DNA of 64,000 nucleotides from Shewanella sairae (GCF_023283535.1 NZ_JAKILT010000001.1:62001-126000), one strand, 5' to 3'. Positions 33,921-43,665 are shown, numbered from the stretch's first letter. Numbers and translations: made by a program. Notes: generated by a model from the sequence alone, not told the origin.

Positions 33921-35111
33921 ATGAAAGCGGTGTTTCGCTTTTGTTTTATCGCTGTTGCGGCAGTGATGCTTAATGCGTGTTCGTTATTAGAAGTAAAATT
34001 GGAAAGTGGTATTGAACCACTGCCTAAAGATCAACTTAATATGCGCGTGTTTAGCCGTGATTTTAGTACCGTATTTTATAGCCAGGTTGAAAGTGCGGCA
34101 GATCTGATTGAGCGCAATACCGACAGTATTCCAGTACAGTCTAACACCTTGATGTGGAAGATTAATGCTGAGCAAAATCTGCAACATACAATTTTTCAAG
34201 CATCACCTACAGCGGCTATGGTTGATACTTGGGTGTTTACGGAGCAGATGGCGCAGTTCTTTGATACTGGCGCGGGCAAAAACTTGTTTGCAGAGCAGCA
34301 ATCTGTGGCAGTCGAAGCCAGTGTGAATTTACGCGATCAGTTTGAGCGGACGGTACAAAAGCTCGGTGGTACAAACTTTAAGAAAAATAAAGAGTTTGTG
34401 AAGCAATATGTCGCTAGCCATCCGATTAAGGATATGGCGTTCGCCCGAGAGTCGGCGTTTACCGATTGGCTTGAGTTTCATCAAATTAGTGAATTTGATG
34501 CAGTCACCACTTTTGGTACAGTGCCTGAGGTTATGAGCGATATTTCTGACCGAATGGCGATGATTGCCGAGCAAATGCCTAAAATATTAGGCTGGAAAGC
34601 AGAGCTTTACGCGCTGCACTCAAATATCAATGCCGATGAAATTCAGCGCACGTTAACTAGCATTAGCGACACATCAGCTAAGTTTCAGCAATTAATGGCG
34701 CAAAGCCCTGAAATGATGCAGTCATTGGCAGTCGACATGCGTAAAGAGTTAACGCCTTTGCTAGCTCAGCTAAGCGCTGATACTGACGACAAGCTGCAGC
34801 AGTTATCTGTCGAGCGTCAAGCGTTAGAGCTAATGGTAAAAAATGAGCGTCAAGCATTAGAAGCCATGGTCGCGCGTGAACGTGCGGCTGCGGCTGTCGA
34901 TTTAGAGCAGATCTCACAAAATGCCGTAGAAGTGGTGTTTCAAGAGATCACTAAAACTCTTAAGAGTTTGATCCTGTATTTTGTCCTGTTCCTTGTTGTG
35001 GTGTTTTTTGCTCCGTTAGGTTTAGGAGTTTGGCTAGGTAAGCGTATGCAAATTAAAAAGCTATCTAAGCCGGCGCTAAAACCTGCCACTAAAGCTGAGC
35101 CCGCGAAATAG
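33921..35111 (+). CDS. Lipoprotein with coiled coil and C-terminal membrane helix
   Basis: 396 residues from ATG 33921, which has GGAGG five bases upstream; ATG 33903 lacks one. The signal peptide ends in lipobox LNAC (Cys about residue 20). The body is alpha-helical, with a coiled coil near 270-330 (DDKLQQLSVERQALELMVKN, RQALEAMVARERAAAAVDLE). A single strong membrane helix ILYFVLFLVVVFFAPLGLGV at about 352-371 is followed by a Lys/Arg-rich tail (GKRMQIKKLSKPALKPATKAE). Lipid at one end and a membrane span at the other imply a loop held to the membrane twice, or a bridge between two membranes. I do not recognise the family; some Shewanella homologues have been labelled chemotaxis-like because of the coiled coil. 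Confidence 0.75.
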   Translation: MKAVFRFCFIAVAAVMLNACSLLEVKLESGIEPLPKDQLNMRVFSRDFSTVFYSQVESAADLIERNTDSIPVQSNTLMWKINAEQNLQHTIFQASPTAAMVDTWVFTEQMAQFFDTGAGKNLFAEQQSVAVEASVNLRDQFERTVQKLGGTNFKKNKEFVKQYVASHPIKDMAFARESAFTDWLEFHQISEFDAVTTFGTVPEVMSDISDRMAMIAEQMPKILGWKAELYALHSNINADEIQRTLTSISDTSAKFQQLMAQSPEMMQSLAVDMRKELTPLLAQLSADTDDKLQQLSVERQALELMVKNERQALEAMVARERAAAAVDLEQISQNAVEVVFQEITKTLKSLILYFVLFLVVVFFAPLGLGVWLGKRMQIKKLSKPALKPATKAEPAK

Positions 35112-35203
35112 CGGCGATAAGCCTTAATCATGCTACACTTTCGGGCACCTTTTATGGTGCCCGTTTTATTTCTAAACCCGAACCTAGGAAAACCTCATTT
35201 CAT

Positions 35204-36502
35204 ATGAGCCCTTTTTTAACTCAAGATTCTGTTGATTGCGCTCTGCCGCAAAGTGCAGAGCAAAAATTGCAGCAACTCGACGGCTTACTCACGCAGAGTC
35301 AGCAGTTGTGGCGTAGCCGTAGCTTTGATTGCCAAGCGCTACCCTGGCAGTGTGATTTTCCCAAGCTAGCGCAAACGGTATGGCAATTAGATGATGATAA
35401 GCTTGATAGCATCGATGCTTGCCAAGTCAGCCTAAATGAGGCCTTGCTTGGTGCGCTTGCTGCCGACTTAGCGGTTAAGGGCTTAAGCTGGCCATTAACG
35501 TTATTTGGGCAGTCAGCGATTGGTAAAGACGCTGCTTTAAGCCTTAAAGCGGATGCGGTCAGTGATAAGCATACTCAACTGCTTGATGATACCGATGAGC
35601 CCCACTTTAGTGCCCATATTAAAGGGCGTAAGTGGCAGCAAATTAATGCCTTTGTGGCACAATTGCCGCAAGATAATACGCCTGTGCTTGAGTGGTGCGC
35701 GGGTAAAGGGCACCTAGGTAGGCTAATTGCTAAAGCGCAGCACAGAGAAGTAGTCAGTCTTGAGTGGCAGCAAAGCTTATGCAGCGCGGGTGAGCAATTT
35801 GCGAAGCAATGGCAGTTACCCCAGCGTTTTATTTGTGCCGATGCCTTTGCTGGCCAAAGTGAGCAACTTCATCGTGATCAGTTAGCGGTAGCACTGCACG
35901 CTTGTGGTGACTTACATGTACAGCTACTTAAACATGTAACAGACGCTGGCACTAAGCAACTAGTGGTCTCACCGTGTTGTTATCATTTAATCAGAGACAA
36001 ACAATATCAAGCCCTTTCTAAAGTTGCCCAAGCCAGTGAGCTTAAGTTAAGCCGCGCCGATCTGCAGTTACCTTTGCAACAAAGTGTCATTGCCAATGAC
36101 AAGCATAATCAGTATCGACTGCAAGAAATGGCCTGGCGTTTAGGGTTTGATGCACTGCAGCGTAAGGTGCGAGATCGCGACGAATACCTGCCTGTACCAT
36201 CGATAAAACAAAGTCAGTTGAATGGTGACTTTAGTGATTTCTGTCACTGGGCCGCAGAGGCGAAAGCGTTAAGCTTGCCTGCAAATATTGATTTTGAGCA
36301 TTATCGTCAGTTTGGTGAACAGCGCCAAAGACTCACCCGTCGAATTGACTTAGTGGCCCATCTGTTTCGAGCAATGCTGGAGCAATGGCTACTATTAGAT
36401 AGAGTTTGCTTTTTAGAAGAGCAGGGCTACCAAGTTAATTTGAGTGAATTTTGTTCAAACAGTGTGACGCCGAGAAATGCGTTAATTCACGCATTTAAAT
36501 AA
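35204..36502 (+). CDS. SAM-dependent methyltransferase-like protein (TRM13/METTL25-like)
   Basis: 432 residues. The methyltransferase core is at about 150-300: VLEWCAGKGHLGRLIA is motif I with the SAM-binding glycines, VVSLEWQ the acidic strand 2, LAVALHACGDLHVQLL and VVSPCCYHLI the CGD and PCC motifs shared with the PF13679 family (methyltransferases such as TRM13 and METTL25). The N-terminal 150 and C-terminal 130 residues are not recognisable. Substrates in bacteria are unknown, and an RNA or protein target is only a guess. It is cytoplasmic and apparently monocistronic. Confidence 0.82.
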   Translation: MSPFLTQDSVDCALPQSAEQKLQQLDGLLTQSQQLWRSRSFDCQALPWQCDFPKLAQTVWQLDDDKLDSIDACQVSLNEALLGALAADLAVKGLSWPLTLFGQSAIGKDAALSLKADAVSDKHTQLLDDTDEPHFSAHIKGRKWQQINAFVAQLPQDNTPVLEWCAGKGHLGRLIAKAQHREVVSLEWQQSLCSAGEQFAKQWQLPQRFICADAFAGQSEQLHRDQLAVALHACGDLHVQLLKHVTDAGTKQLVVSPCCYHLIRDKQYQALSKVAQASELKLSRADLQLPLQQSVIANDKHNQYRLQEMAWRLGFDALQRKVRDRDEYLPVPSIKQSQLNGDFSDFCHWAAEAKALSLPANIDFEHYRQFGEQRQRLTRRIDLVAHLFRAMLEQWLLLDRVCFLEEQGYQVNLSEFCSNSVTPRNALIHAFK

Positions 36503-36762
36503 GAAATCTAGGCTAGCTTAATTAAATAGTGCTGTAACAAATTGTTTATTAAGTTGTAATTAAGTTGGCTGTGATTGAATCCGCGCGAAAAGTGAGGTCG
36601 TTTTTCAAGTAAAGTCTAAGATAGATCCGATTTAAAGCGCCTTGTAATGCGGTTTTTTATTGAATCATTGGGATTTTCTTGCTCAAATGGCTGGTTAATA
36701 ATAAATAACAATCTTGATAGGCTGTTAATCCGCCAATCTTGTGAGCGACTAAAAGCAGTTTC

Positions 36763-37812
36763 ATGAAATATTCCCGCGTTTTTATTAATAGTATGGCCTA
36801 CGAGCTAGCGCCAGAAGTTGTGTCGACTTCGGAGCTTGAATCTCGTTTAGCGCCTTTATACCAAAAGTTTCGTATTCCGATGGGGCAGCTTGCCACTTTA
36901 ACGGGAATACATGAAAGACGCTGGTGGCCAAAAGGTCACCGTTTATCTGATGGTGCGCTTGCCGCGGCTCATAAAACCATTGTTGAAACCGGCGTGCAGA
37001 TCAGTGATTTAGGTGCTGTGGTTTATACCGGTGTATGCCGTGACCAACACGAACCTGCAACCGCTTGCCGTATTGCTGCAGAACTCGGCGTCTCTAAAGA
37101 CACGGCTATTTACGATATCAGTAACGCCTGTTTGGGTGTGCTTTCGGGCATTTTAGATATCGCTAACCGCATTGAGCTGGGTCAAATTAAAGCAGGTCTT
37201 GTGGTGTCTTGTGAATCAGCGCGTCATATTGTCGATATCACCATCGATAAAATGCTGGCTGAACCGACAATGCAAAACTATGCGCAGTCATTAGCAACCT
37301 TAACAGGTGGCTCAGGCGCTGTGGCAGTCTTGTTGACCGACGGCAGCTTAAACCTTAAAGGCAATCGTCAACATCAGTTATTAGGTGCTAGCCATCTGTC
37401 GGCGCCAGAACATTACGATCTATGCCAGTGGGGGCTTGAAGAAGCGGGTCCTCAGCTGTACCGCGAATTTATGCGCACTAACGGTGTTGCCTTACTTAAA
37501 GAGGGCGTTGAGCTTGCTCGTCATACTTGGAGCCACTTCCTTGAGCAGCGTAACTGGTTAGTAGAGCAGGTCGATAAGGTTATTTGTCATCAGGTAGGAG
37601 CATCAAATCGTCGTAACGTGCTTAGCGCGTTAAATATTCCTGAGGAAAAAGAGTTCCCAACTTATAAGCTGCTTGGCAACATGGGCACGGTTTCATTACC
37701 GGTGACAGCTGCGATGGCGCATGATCAAGGCTTTTTGAAAAGTGGCGATCAAGTGAGCTTTTTAGGAATAGGCAGTGGTTTGAACTGCATGATGTTAGGC
37801 CTTAAGTGGTAA
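36763..37812 (+). CDS. oleA: OleA, acyl-CoA head-to-head condensing thiolase
   Basis: 349 residues, thiolase superfamily (FabH-like). The catalytic triad is visible: Cys in SNACLGVLSG (near residue 125), His in ICHQVGASN (near 283) and Asn in LLGNMGTVSLP (near 315). RDQHEPATACRIAAELGV includes the Glu conserved in OleA as a second base. OleA joins two fatty acyl-CoA molecules by a non-decarboxylative Claisen condensation to a 2-alkyl-3-ketoacid (established in Xanthomonas and Shewanella). It is the first gene of oleABCD, in the order usual for Shewanella. Confidence 0.95.
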   Translation: MKYSRVFINSMAYELAPEVVSTSELESRLAPLYQKFRIPMGQLATLTGIHERRWWPKGHRLSDGALAAAHKTIVETGVQISDLGAVVYTGVCRDQHEPATACRIAAELGVSKDTAIYDISNACLGVLSGILDIANRIELGQIKAGLVVSCESARHIVDITIDKMLAEPTMQNYAQSLATLTGGSGAVAVLLTDGSLNLKGNRQHQLLGASHLSAPEHYDLCQWGLEEAGPQLYREFMRTNGVALLKEGVELARHTWSHFLEQRNWLVEQVDKVICHQVGASNRRNVLSALNIPEEKEFPTYKLLGNMGTVSLPVTAAMAHDQGFLKSGDQVSFLGIGSGLNCMMLGLKW

Positions 37813-37919
37813 GACTCGGTGAACACGAGCATTAAGGCTCGTGTTAATGCCCGCAAATCTTCAGGTTTGCCCCTTAGCCTACACAACGTTCGACAAGTAT
37901 AAGAAAGATAGGAAACGTC

Positions 37920-38831
37920 ATGCTAGACACTCTTCACCCATTTAAGCGCAACTATTTAGATAGAAACGGCAATAAGCTTCAGTACGTTAACGAAGGTCAA
38001 GGCGAGCCGGTTGTTATGGTACATGGCAATCCAAGCTGGTCTTTTTATTACCGCAATTTGATCAGCGCATTGAGCGATAAGCATCAATGTATAGTGCCTG
38101 ATCATATCGGTTGTGGTTTATCTGATAAGCCTGATGACAGTGGTTATGATTACACCCTTAAAAATCGTATTGATGATTTGGAAGCACTGCTTGAGCATCT
38201 AGATGTTAAAGAGAACATTACTTTAGTGGTGCACGATTGGGGTGGCATGATTGGTATGGGCTATGCTGCACGTTATCCTGATCGCATTAAGCGTTTAGTT
38301 ATTTTGAATACTGGCGCATTTCATTTGCCGGTTAGCAAGCCCTTCCCATGGGCGCTGTCTATTTGTCGTAATACCCTGTTAGGTACATTCCTAGTACGTG
38401 GGTTTAATGCATTTTCATCGGCTGCCTCTTATGTTGGGGTTAAGCGTAAACCTATGCATAAAGATATTCGTGAAGCCTATGTTGCGCCATTTAATTCATG
38501 GGCGAACCGTATTTCGACATTACGTTTTGTGCAAGATATTCCGTTAAAGCCGGGCGACCGTAATTATGATTTGGTATCAGATATTGCGGCGAGCTTAGTT
38601 AAGTTTCAAGATGTACCAACGGTGATTTGCTGGGGCTTACAGGACTTTGTATTCGATAAGCACTTCTTAACCGAGTGGAAGCAAAGAATGCCGCATGCCA
38701 AAGTGCATGAGTTTGCTGATTGCGGCCATTACATTCTTGAAGATGCCAGCGATGAAGTGATTGGTCATATCAAAGATTTTATCGCCGAAACCGAGGCGTC
38801 TAAAGACGTTAAGCAAGAATCGGTAGCCTAA
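37920..38831 (+). CDS. oleB: OleB, beta-lactone decarboxylase (alpha/beta hydrolase)
   Basis: 303 residues, haloalkane-dehalogenase-like alpha/beta hydrolase. The oxyanion motif is [13 protein letters not shown] (near 35), the nucleophile Asp is in [14 protein letters not shown] (near 104), the acid in WGLQDFVFD, and the His is in CGHYILED (near 277). OleB removes CO2 from the cis-beta-lactone made by OleC to give the cis-olefin (established). It lies 107 bp after oleA with a GATAGGAAA site before the ATG. Confidence 0.95.
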   Translation: MLDTLHPFKRNYLDRNGNKLQYVNEGQGEPVVMVHGNPSWSFYYRNLISALSDKHQCIVPDHIGCGLSDKPDDSGYDYTLKNRIDDLEALLEHLDVKENITLVVHDWGGMIGMGYAARYPDRIKRLVILNTGAFHLPVSKPFPWALSICRNTLLGTFLVRGFNAFSSAASYVGVKRKPMHKDIREAYVAPFNSWANRISTLRFVQDIPLKPGDRNYDLVSDIAASLVKFQDVPTVICWGLQDFVFDKHFLTEWKQRMPHAKVHEFADCGHYILEDASDEVIGHIKDFIAETEASKDVKQESVA

Positions 38832-38836
38832 TTGCT

Positions 38837-40558
38837 ATGGTGAGTCAGAGTCATATCAACAATGACGGCGCAAATTTGTGCCGTCATTTAGTTAGTGCCG
38901 CAGAAACGATTCCTACCTCTCTTGCCGTGGCTGTGCAGCAGGCAAGTGGACAATCCGTTGCTGCTTTGCGTTATCAAGAGATGGACTTTCAAACCCTTAA
39001 TACCAAAAGTGATGCGTTAGCCCATGGCTTAATTAGTCATGGTTTAACGCCAGGTATGAAGGCCGTTTTGATGGTCACGCCCAGTATCGACTTTTTCTGT
39101 TTAACCTTTGCACTTTTTAAAGCGGGAATTATCCCTATCTTGGTCGATCCAGGCATGGGCGTTCGCAATCTTAAGCAATGCTTTGCTGAGGCGAAACCTG
39201 ATGCATTTATCGGGATCCCTAAAGCGCATATCGCTAGACGTTTATTTGGCTGGGGTAAGTCGACAGTTAAATACCGGATCAATGTAGGCGGCACTAAGCT
39301 TGCTGGTGCTCTGACAGGCGCAGCGCCATTAGAGAGTTTACTCAGTACTGATCAAGCGGCAGCGACCAAACCATTTGCAATGCAATGGCTTGATGAGAAC
39401 GCAATGGCTGCCATTTTGTTTACTAGTGGTAGCACAGGCACACCTAAAGGTGTGGTGTATTCACACAAGATGTTCGAAGCGCAAATTACTGCGCTTAAAA
39501 AAGATTATCAAATCAAACCGGGCGAGCGCGATTTAGCCACATTCCCGCTGTTTTCGCTGTTTGGTCCTGCATTAGGTATGGCGTCAATTGTGCCAGATAT
39601 GGACGCAAGCAAGCCTATTACGGCTAACCCTGAATTTATTTTTGCCGCAATCGGTAAATATCAATGCAGTAATATGTTTGTTAACCCTGCGCTTATCGAT
39701 CGCCTCGGCCAAGCGGGTGAACAAAAGTCTCACCAGCTAGCTTCTATCAAGCGCGTGATCTCAGCTGGCGCTCCTGCCACCATAGCATCGATAAAACGCT
39801 TTAGTTTAATGCTAAATGAGGGCGTGGAGGTGCTTAACTCTTATGGCGCGACCGAGTCTTTGCCATTAAGTAAAATTGCCAGTAGTGAATTATTTAATAC
39901 CACAGCAGTAACCGACAACGGTGGCGGTATTTGTGTTGGTCGTGCAATTGATGGTGTTGAGCTAAAAATCATCGATATTGATGAGCAACCTATTGCTAAA
40001 TGGTGTGACGAGTTAAGTTTGCCTGCTAACCAGATTGGTGAAATCGTGGTAAAAGGTCCCATGGTCAGTCGTGCTTATTATCAGCGCGATAGCGCAACTC
40101 AAGCTGCAAAAATGCAAGATGGTGACAATATACGTCACCGTATGGGCGATCTCGGGTATCTCGATGATGATGGTTTGCTGTGGATGTGCGGCAGAAAAGC
40201 CCACCGTGTTGATGCTGATGCGTTAGCGGTAACCAATAACCAACCTAAGCGTTATTACTCAATTCCTTGTGAGCGGATCTTCAATACCCATAGCGATGTG
40301 AAGCGCAGCGCATTAGTCGCCGTGGTGGTTGCTGGTAAAGTCACGCCATTAATTTGTATCGAGCTTAAGCAATCGGTTGCTTGTTCGCTATCAGGCGTGC
40401 TCTATAGCGAGCTAAAAGCGATTGCCGAGCAACATGCGCAAACTCAGGGGATAGAGCGTTTTTTAATTCATCCTGATTTTCCGGTTGATATTCGCCATAA
40501 CGCTAAGATTTTTAGAGAGAAACTAGCTGTTTGGGCGCAAAAGCAGATCAAGGAGTAA
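38837..40558 (+). CDS. oleC: OleC, beta-lactone synthetase (adenylate-forming)
   Basis: 573 residues, ANL superfamily. The P-loop is [18 protein letters not shown] (near 193). Later motifs are [15 protein letters not shown] (near 335) and [20 protein letters not shown] (near 433). The usual catalytic Lys region near the end reads [17 protein letters not shown]. OleC uses ATP to close the 2-alkyl-3-hydroxyacid from OleD into a beta-lactone (established). It begins 5 bp after oleB. With OleB and OleD it forms a large cytoplasmic assembly in other species. Confidence 0.95.
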   Translation: MVSQSHINNDGANLCRHLVSAAETIPTSLAVAVQQASGQSVAALRYQEMDFQTLNTKSDALAHGLISHGLTPGMKAVLMVTPSIDFFCLTFALFKAGIIPILVDPGMGVRNLKQCFAEAKPDAFIGIPKAHIARRLFGWGKSTVKYRINVGGTKLAGALTGAAPLESLLSTDQAAATKPFAMQWLDENAMAAILFTSGSTGTPKGVVYSHKMFEAQITALKKDYQIKPGERDLATFPLFSLFGPALGMASIVPDMDASKPITANPEFIFAAIGKYQCSNMFVNPALIDRLGQAGEQKSHQLASIKRVISAGAPATIASIKRFSLMLNEGVEVLNSYGATESLPLSKIASSELFNTTAVTDNGGGICVGRAIDGVELKIIDIDEQPIAKWCDELSLPANQIGEIVVKGPMVSRAYYQRDSATQAAKMQDGDNIRHRMGDLGYLDDDGLLWMCGRKAHRVDADALAVTNNQPKRYYSIPCERIFNTHSDVKRSALVAVVVAGKVTPLICIELKQSVACSLSGVLYSELKAIAEQHAQTQGIERFLIHPDFPVDIRHNAKIFREKLAVWAQKQIKE

Positions 40559-40564
40559 CTGACT

Positions 40565-41728
40565 TTGTCATTATTAAAGCCTGTGACAGAACTATCAGGT
40601 AACTTATCAGAAAAGTCATTAGCAAGTCGCGTAACGACTCCGCAATTGCACGATTATCTGCAACTAGAGCAAGTTGCATTAACGGCGCTGAAACAGAAGG
40701 TTTCACGGGCATTTGTCACTGGTGCGGGTGGTTTTTTAGGCCAAGCCATCTGCGAGCGCTTGATTGCAGCAGGAATTAAAGTCACTGGTTTTGCTCGTGG
40801 TGATTATCCTGCATTATCAGCCATTGGCGTTGATATGCTAAAAGGCGATATCGCCGATGAATCAAGGTTACTTGAAGCGGTAAGTGGCTGTGATGTGGTG
40901 TTTCATGTCGCGTCAAAAGCAGGAGTTTGGGGCAGTAAACAGAGCTATTATTCCCCCAACGTTGATGGCGCTAAACATATTATCAGTGTTTGTCAGCAGG
41001 CGAATATCGGCAATTTGGTTTATACCAGCACACCGAGTGTGACCTTTGCTGGTGTTGACGAGAATGGCAATGATGAGTCAGCGCCATACGCTGCAACATT
41101 TCTAAACTTTTATGGTGAGTCTAAAGCGATAGCAGAAAAAATGATGCTAGCTGCTAACGGCGATTTACTGAGTAATGGTAAGCAACTTTACACTACGGCA
41201 TTAAGGCCGCATCTTATTTGGGGACCGAATGATCCGCATCTTGTCCCACGTGTACTAGAACGAGCTGCAGCAGGTAAATTAAAGCTGGTTGGTAAAGACG
41301 ATAAACTGGTCGATACCATATATGTAGACAATGCTGCTTACGCGCATATATTGGCGGCTTTAGCTTTGAGTCAAGGTAATGAAAACAAACCCGCTAAATG
41401 TGCGGGTAAAGCTTACTACTTGAGTAATGATGAGCCGATAACCATGGCGGTAATGCTGAATAAAATTCTTGCTTGTCAAGATTTACCGCCAGTGACTAGA
41501 CGTGTACCTACTCTGGCTGCCTATATCGCAGGTTGTGTGCTTGAGTCTGTGTATCGTTTATTAGGTAAAAAAGATGAGCCAATCATGACGCGCTTTGTTG
41601 CGCGTCAGCTGTCAACCAGTCACTATTTTGATATTAGTGCAGCTAAACAAGATTTAGATTATAGCGCATTAGTGAGTATTGATGATGGCATGCAATATTT
41701 AAAGGTAAGCCTTAACAAATCGAATTAG
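40565..41728 (+). CDS. oleD: OleD, NADPH-dependent 2-alkyl-3-ketoacid reductase
   Basis: 387 residues starting at TTG 40565, with AGGAG nine bases upstream and no early ATG in frame. The extended SDR Rossmann motif is VTGAGGFLGQAI (near 49-60), and the catalytic YGESK is near 174 (Tyr-x3-Lys). It reduces the OleA product to the 2-alkyl-3-hydroxyacid (established). The roughly 45 residues before the Rossmann fold are longer than in many SDRs but fit OleD. It starts 6 bp after oleC and ends the operon. Confidence 0.95.
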   Translation: MSLLKPVTELSGNLSEKSLASRVTTPQLHDYLQLEQVALTALKQKVSRAFVTGAGGFLGQAICERLIAAGIKVTGFARGDYPALSAIGVDMLKGDIADESRLLEAVSGCDVVFHVASKAGVWGSKQSYYSPNVDGAKHIISVCQQANIGNLVYTSTPSVTFAGVDENGNDESAPYAATFLNFYGESKAIAEKMMLAANGDLLSNGKQLYTTALRPHLIWGPNDPHLVPRVLERAAAGKLKLVGKDDKLVDTIYVDNAAYAHILAALALSQGNENKPAKCAGKAYYLSNDEPITMAVMLNKILACQDLPPVTRRVPTLAAYIAGCVLESVYRLLGKKDEPIMTRFVARQLSTSHYFDISAAKQDLDYSALVSIDDGMQYLKVSLNKSN

Positions 41729-41767
41729 TTAAGGTTTAGCCATCCCTTGGCTTATCGATGACCCGTG

Positions 41768-41799
41768 AAAAAAAGACAGCAATTCATTGCTGTCTTTTT
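41768..41799 (+). terminator. Terminator of the ole operon
   Basis: AAAAAAGACAGC-AATTCATT-GCTGTCTTTTT is a perfect stem with flanking A and T runs between convergent oleD and dsbB, so it can serve both directions. Confidence 0.92.
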
Positions 41800-41834
41800 C
41801 GTTATATGTGCCGTCAGAGTGCTGAGACTGATAG

Positions 41835-42383
41835 TTAATTAAATAACCAATAACTCACTGGGTTGTCCGGGCATTGAAATGGCCCGCATTCTGCAAAAGT
41901 ACTCACCGCATTAAGCGCCGTTACCGCCAATACAGAAAATACGGCGATTCGGCTTAACAATGGCATAGACTTTAATGGTTGAAAGCGTGCGGGTTGATAT
42001 TGAGATGAAAATGACAACATCACCGTTGTACCAAAGATAATAATACTAAAGGTGATAAAAGCCCAAGTGTAGAAGTGGTAGGCGAAGAATGCATCGCCGT
42101 AGAAAGGCGTGCCAGGGATAACATGCAAAGCCACTTGCCTTAGCGCCACTGCTGCACCAAATAAAGCTGCAAAGATCATAATGGCATAATGAACCGGTCT
42201 AGGACCAAAGATTACATTACAGATAAGTCCAAACATCACAGCGACAAAACCTACGCGCTGCAACAGGCATAGTGGGCAAGGCAGCTCTCCAGCTGCAAAT
42301 TGCGCATAAAATCCAAACCCCAGTACTAAAGAGATAGCAATGGCACCGAGTGCGTTTAATTGTCTTGATAGTTGCTCAGTCAT
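41835..42383 (-). CDS. DsbB-family quinone-linked disulfide oxidoreductase, variant
   Basis: 182 residues with five predicted membrane helices (about 11-29, 42-60, 67-85, 108-127, 149-165). The first periplasmic pair is Cys36-Pro-Leu-Cys39. The second periplasmic loop (about 86-107), where DsbB normally has its other two cysteines, has none. A cysteine pair is instead in the C-terminal tail ECGPFQCPDNP after an added fifth helix, which the topology puts back in the periplasm. It should pass electrons from a DsbA-like protein to quinone. It follows a small DUF5993-like gene by 8 bp with an AGGTGA site. Confidence 0.88.
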   Translation of the reverse strand: MTEQLSRQLNALGAIAISLVLGFGFYAQFAAGELPCPLCLLQRVGFVAVMFGLICNVIFGPRPVHYAIMIFAALFGAAVALRQVALHVIPGTPFYGDAFFAYHFYTWAFITFSIIIFGTTVMLSFSSQYQPARFQPLKSMPLLSRIAVFSVLAVTALNAVSTFAECGPFQCPDNPVSYWLFN

Positions 42384-42391
42384 GTTATCAC

Positions 42392-42550
42392 CTACAATAA
42401 AATAGCTAACGTATCGCTAGCATGATGGGAAAACCAAAAGATGCTGGCTACAAGTGAGATAGCAAAGCTATAAAATGCGAGTGTCCTTTTATTTTTAAGC
42501 GCGAATATCATCGCCATTAAAAACAAAATAAAGAGTAGTGTCATCATCAT
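42392..42550 (-). CDS. Small DUF5993-like membrane protein
   Basis: 52 residues from the first of three consecutive ATGs (42550, 42547, 42544); AAAGGACTTA lies just upstream. Two hydrophobic helices are visible, LLFILFLMAMIFALKN and ..FYSFAISLVASIFWF, joined by a basic KNKRT turn, and the second is followed by SHHASDTL. The pattern agrees with DUF5993, a family of tiny proteins that I recall beside dsbB-like genes. It is 8 bp upstream of the dsbB-like gene on the same strand, so a partner or assembly factor for that enzyme is likely (inference). Confidence 0.8.
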   Translation of the reverse strand: MMMTLLFILFLMAMIFALKNKRTLAFYSFAISLVASIFWFSHHASDTLAILL

Positions 42551-42892
42551 TAAGTCCTTTAAAGTTAATGCAACCTGTCTGGGGGCTGCCGTTTTGTCTT
42601 TGATATAGATTGGTATGGCTAGTTACGTTAATCCTAATATGAAATAGTGAAAAGTGTTATTTCTATCGTTATCTTGTTGAATATAGAAGGTGGGCTAAAA
42701 CGTAGGCTCAATATTCTGTTTGTTTGCAGTGTTTTTGATTGCTCCGCCAATCCGACTTTACGGTTAACCTAAGTTATTTATCATCACATGTTAATAGCAT
42801 AAGATTTGCTAAAGTAAGCAGGGTTTGCCATTAACCTCATCTCACGCTAAAGTTTGGGCTTTAACGCATTTGAAATTAAAAGGAATTTACAT
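42551..42892. other. Divergent intergenic region
   Basis: 342 bp between the DUF5993-like gene (leftward) and a lipocalin-like gene (rightward). It must hold both promoters. I see no strong repeat, operator or small gene. Confidence 0.5.
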
Positions 42893-43339
42893 TTGTTTAA
42901 GAGGTTATTGATTAATATCATCGCTGTATTCTCACTGCTGTCAGTAACGACGGTAACGGCTATTGCTAGCGAAAACCCATTTATTGGAAGTTGGCAGCTT
43001 GTTTCTGGTAAGTATTTAGACGGAAAAGGTCAATGGGTTGATTACAGTGATTTAAAGCTAAGTGCCATCAAAGTCATTTCTGCGCAATATTTTAGTTTCA
43101 CTACGGTGAAAAATACCGGTACAGATGAAAAAACCGTTAATGAATTTTGGGCGGCTGGTAGCGGAAGTTATACCTTTACTGCTAATGACTATGTCGAATC
43201 CCCTGAACTCAACTCTTTTGGCGTTAAATCTGGAGTGTCATTTGCCTTCACCTACAATATTGAAGGTGATGTATGGCGCAGTGAGCGCACTGAAGAGGGG
43301 GAGCTTAAAGAGGTTGAAGTGTGGCAGAAGCTGGATTAA
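42893..43339 (+). CDS. Secreted lipocalin-like protein
   Basis: 148 residues from TTG 42893, which has AAAGGA eight to nine bases upstream; the upstream TTG at 42854 would add a hydrophilic stretch before the signal peptide. A signal peptide LLINIIAVFSLLSVTTVTAI is followed by ENPFIGSWQLVSGKYLDGKG, the GxW start of lipocalin-like folds, and alternating strands to the end (YTFTANDYVE, GVSFAFTYNIEGDVW, KEVEVWQKLD). It is periplasmic or secreted. Related proteins bind small hydrophobic ligands, but the ligand here is unknown. Confidence 0.75.
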   Translation: MFKRLLINIIAVFSLLSVTTVTAIASENPFIGSWQLVSGKYLDGKGQWVDYSDLKLSAIKVISAQYFSFTTVKNTGTDEKTVNEFWAAGSGSYTFTANDYVESPELNSFGVKSGVSFAFTYNIEGDVWRSERTEEGELKEVEVWQKLD

Positions 43340-43443
43340 CCGTTACGCAGTGAATTCTACTGCAGATGCTGCAGGATCTTCGGCTCGTTATGCTGACGCT
43401 ATAAGTGCGGATAATTCAAAATTGATTAATACAAGGAGCGTTT

Positions 43444-43665
43444 ATGAGTGATAAAGCAGATAGAGACATAGAGAAAACTTATCGTAATGAAGAGTTCGTA
43501 GCTAAGCTTAGGCGCTTGGCGGATACGATTGAGTCTGGTGAAAAATTTGAAATTCAAATCGCTGGTGAGCGGATATACGTGCCAGTGCGTGCTCAATACA
43601 GTATTGAACATGAACGCGGCGACTCAGAAGAAGAGATTGAGTTTCAAATTAAGTGGGAAAACTAA
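43444..43665 (+). CDS. Amphi-Trp domain protein
   Basis: 73 residues with CAAGGAGCG before the ATG. It has a helix rich in charge (DRDIEKTYRNEEFVAKLRRL) and then strands ending in EEEIEFQIKWEN, the amphipathic strand with Trp that names the family. Members are small cytoplasmic proteins of unknown function. It is followed by a short spacer and a convergent NUDIX gene; a hairpin CACTGCGTTTT-type sequence near 43697-43725 may stop both. Confidence 0.85.
   Translation: MSDKADRDIEKTYRNEEFVAKLRRLADTIESGEKFEIQIAGERIYVPVRAQYSIEHERGDSEEEIEFQIKWEN

Noticed and set aside
43125..43451. 108-residue frame overlapping the lipocalin-like gene
   Set aside because: It is out of frame with a protein that has a clear signal peptide and fold; composition is unconvincing.
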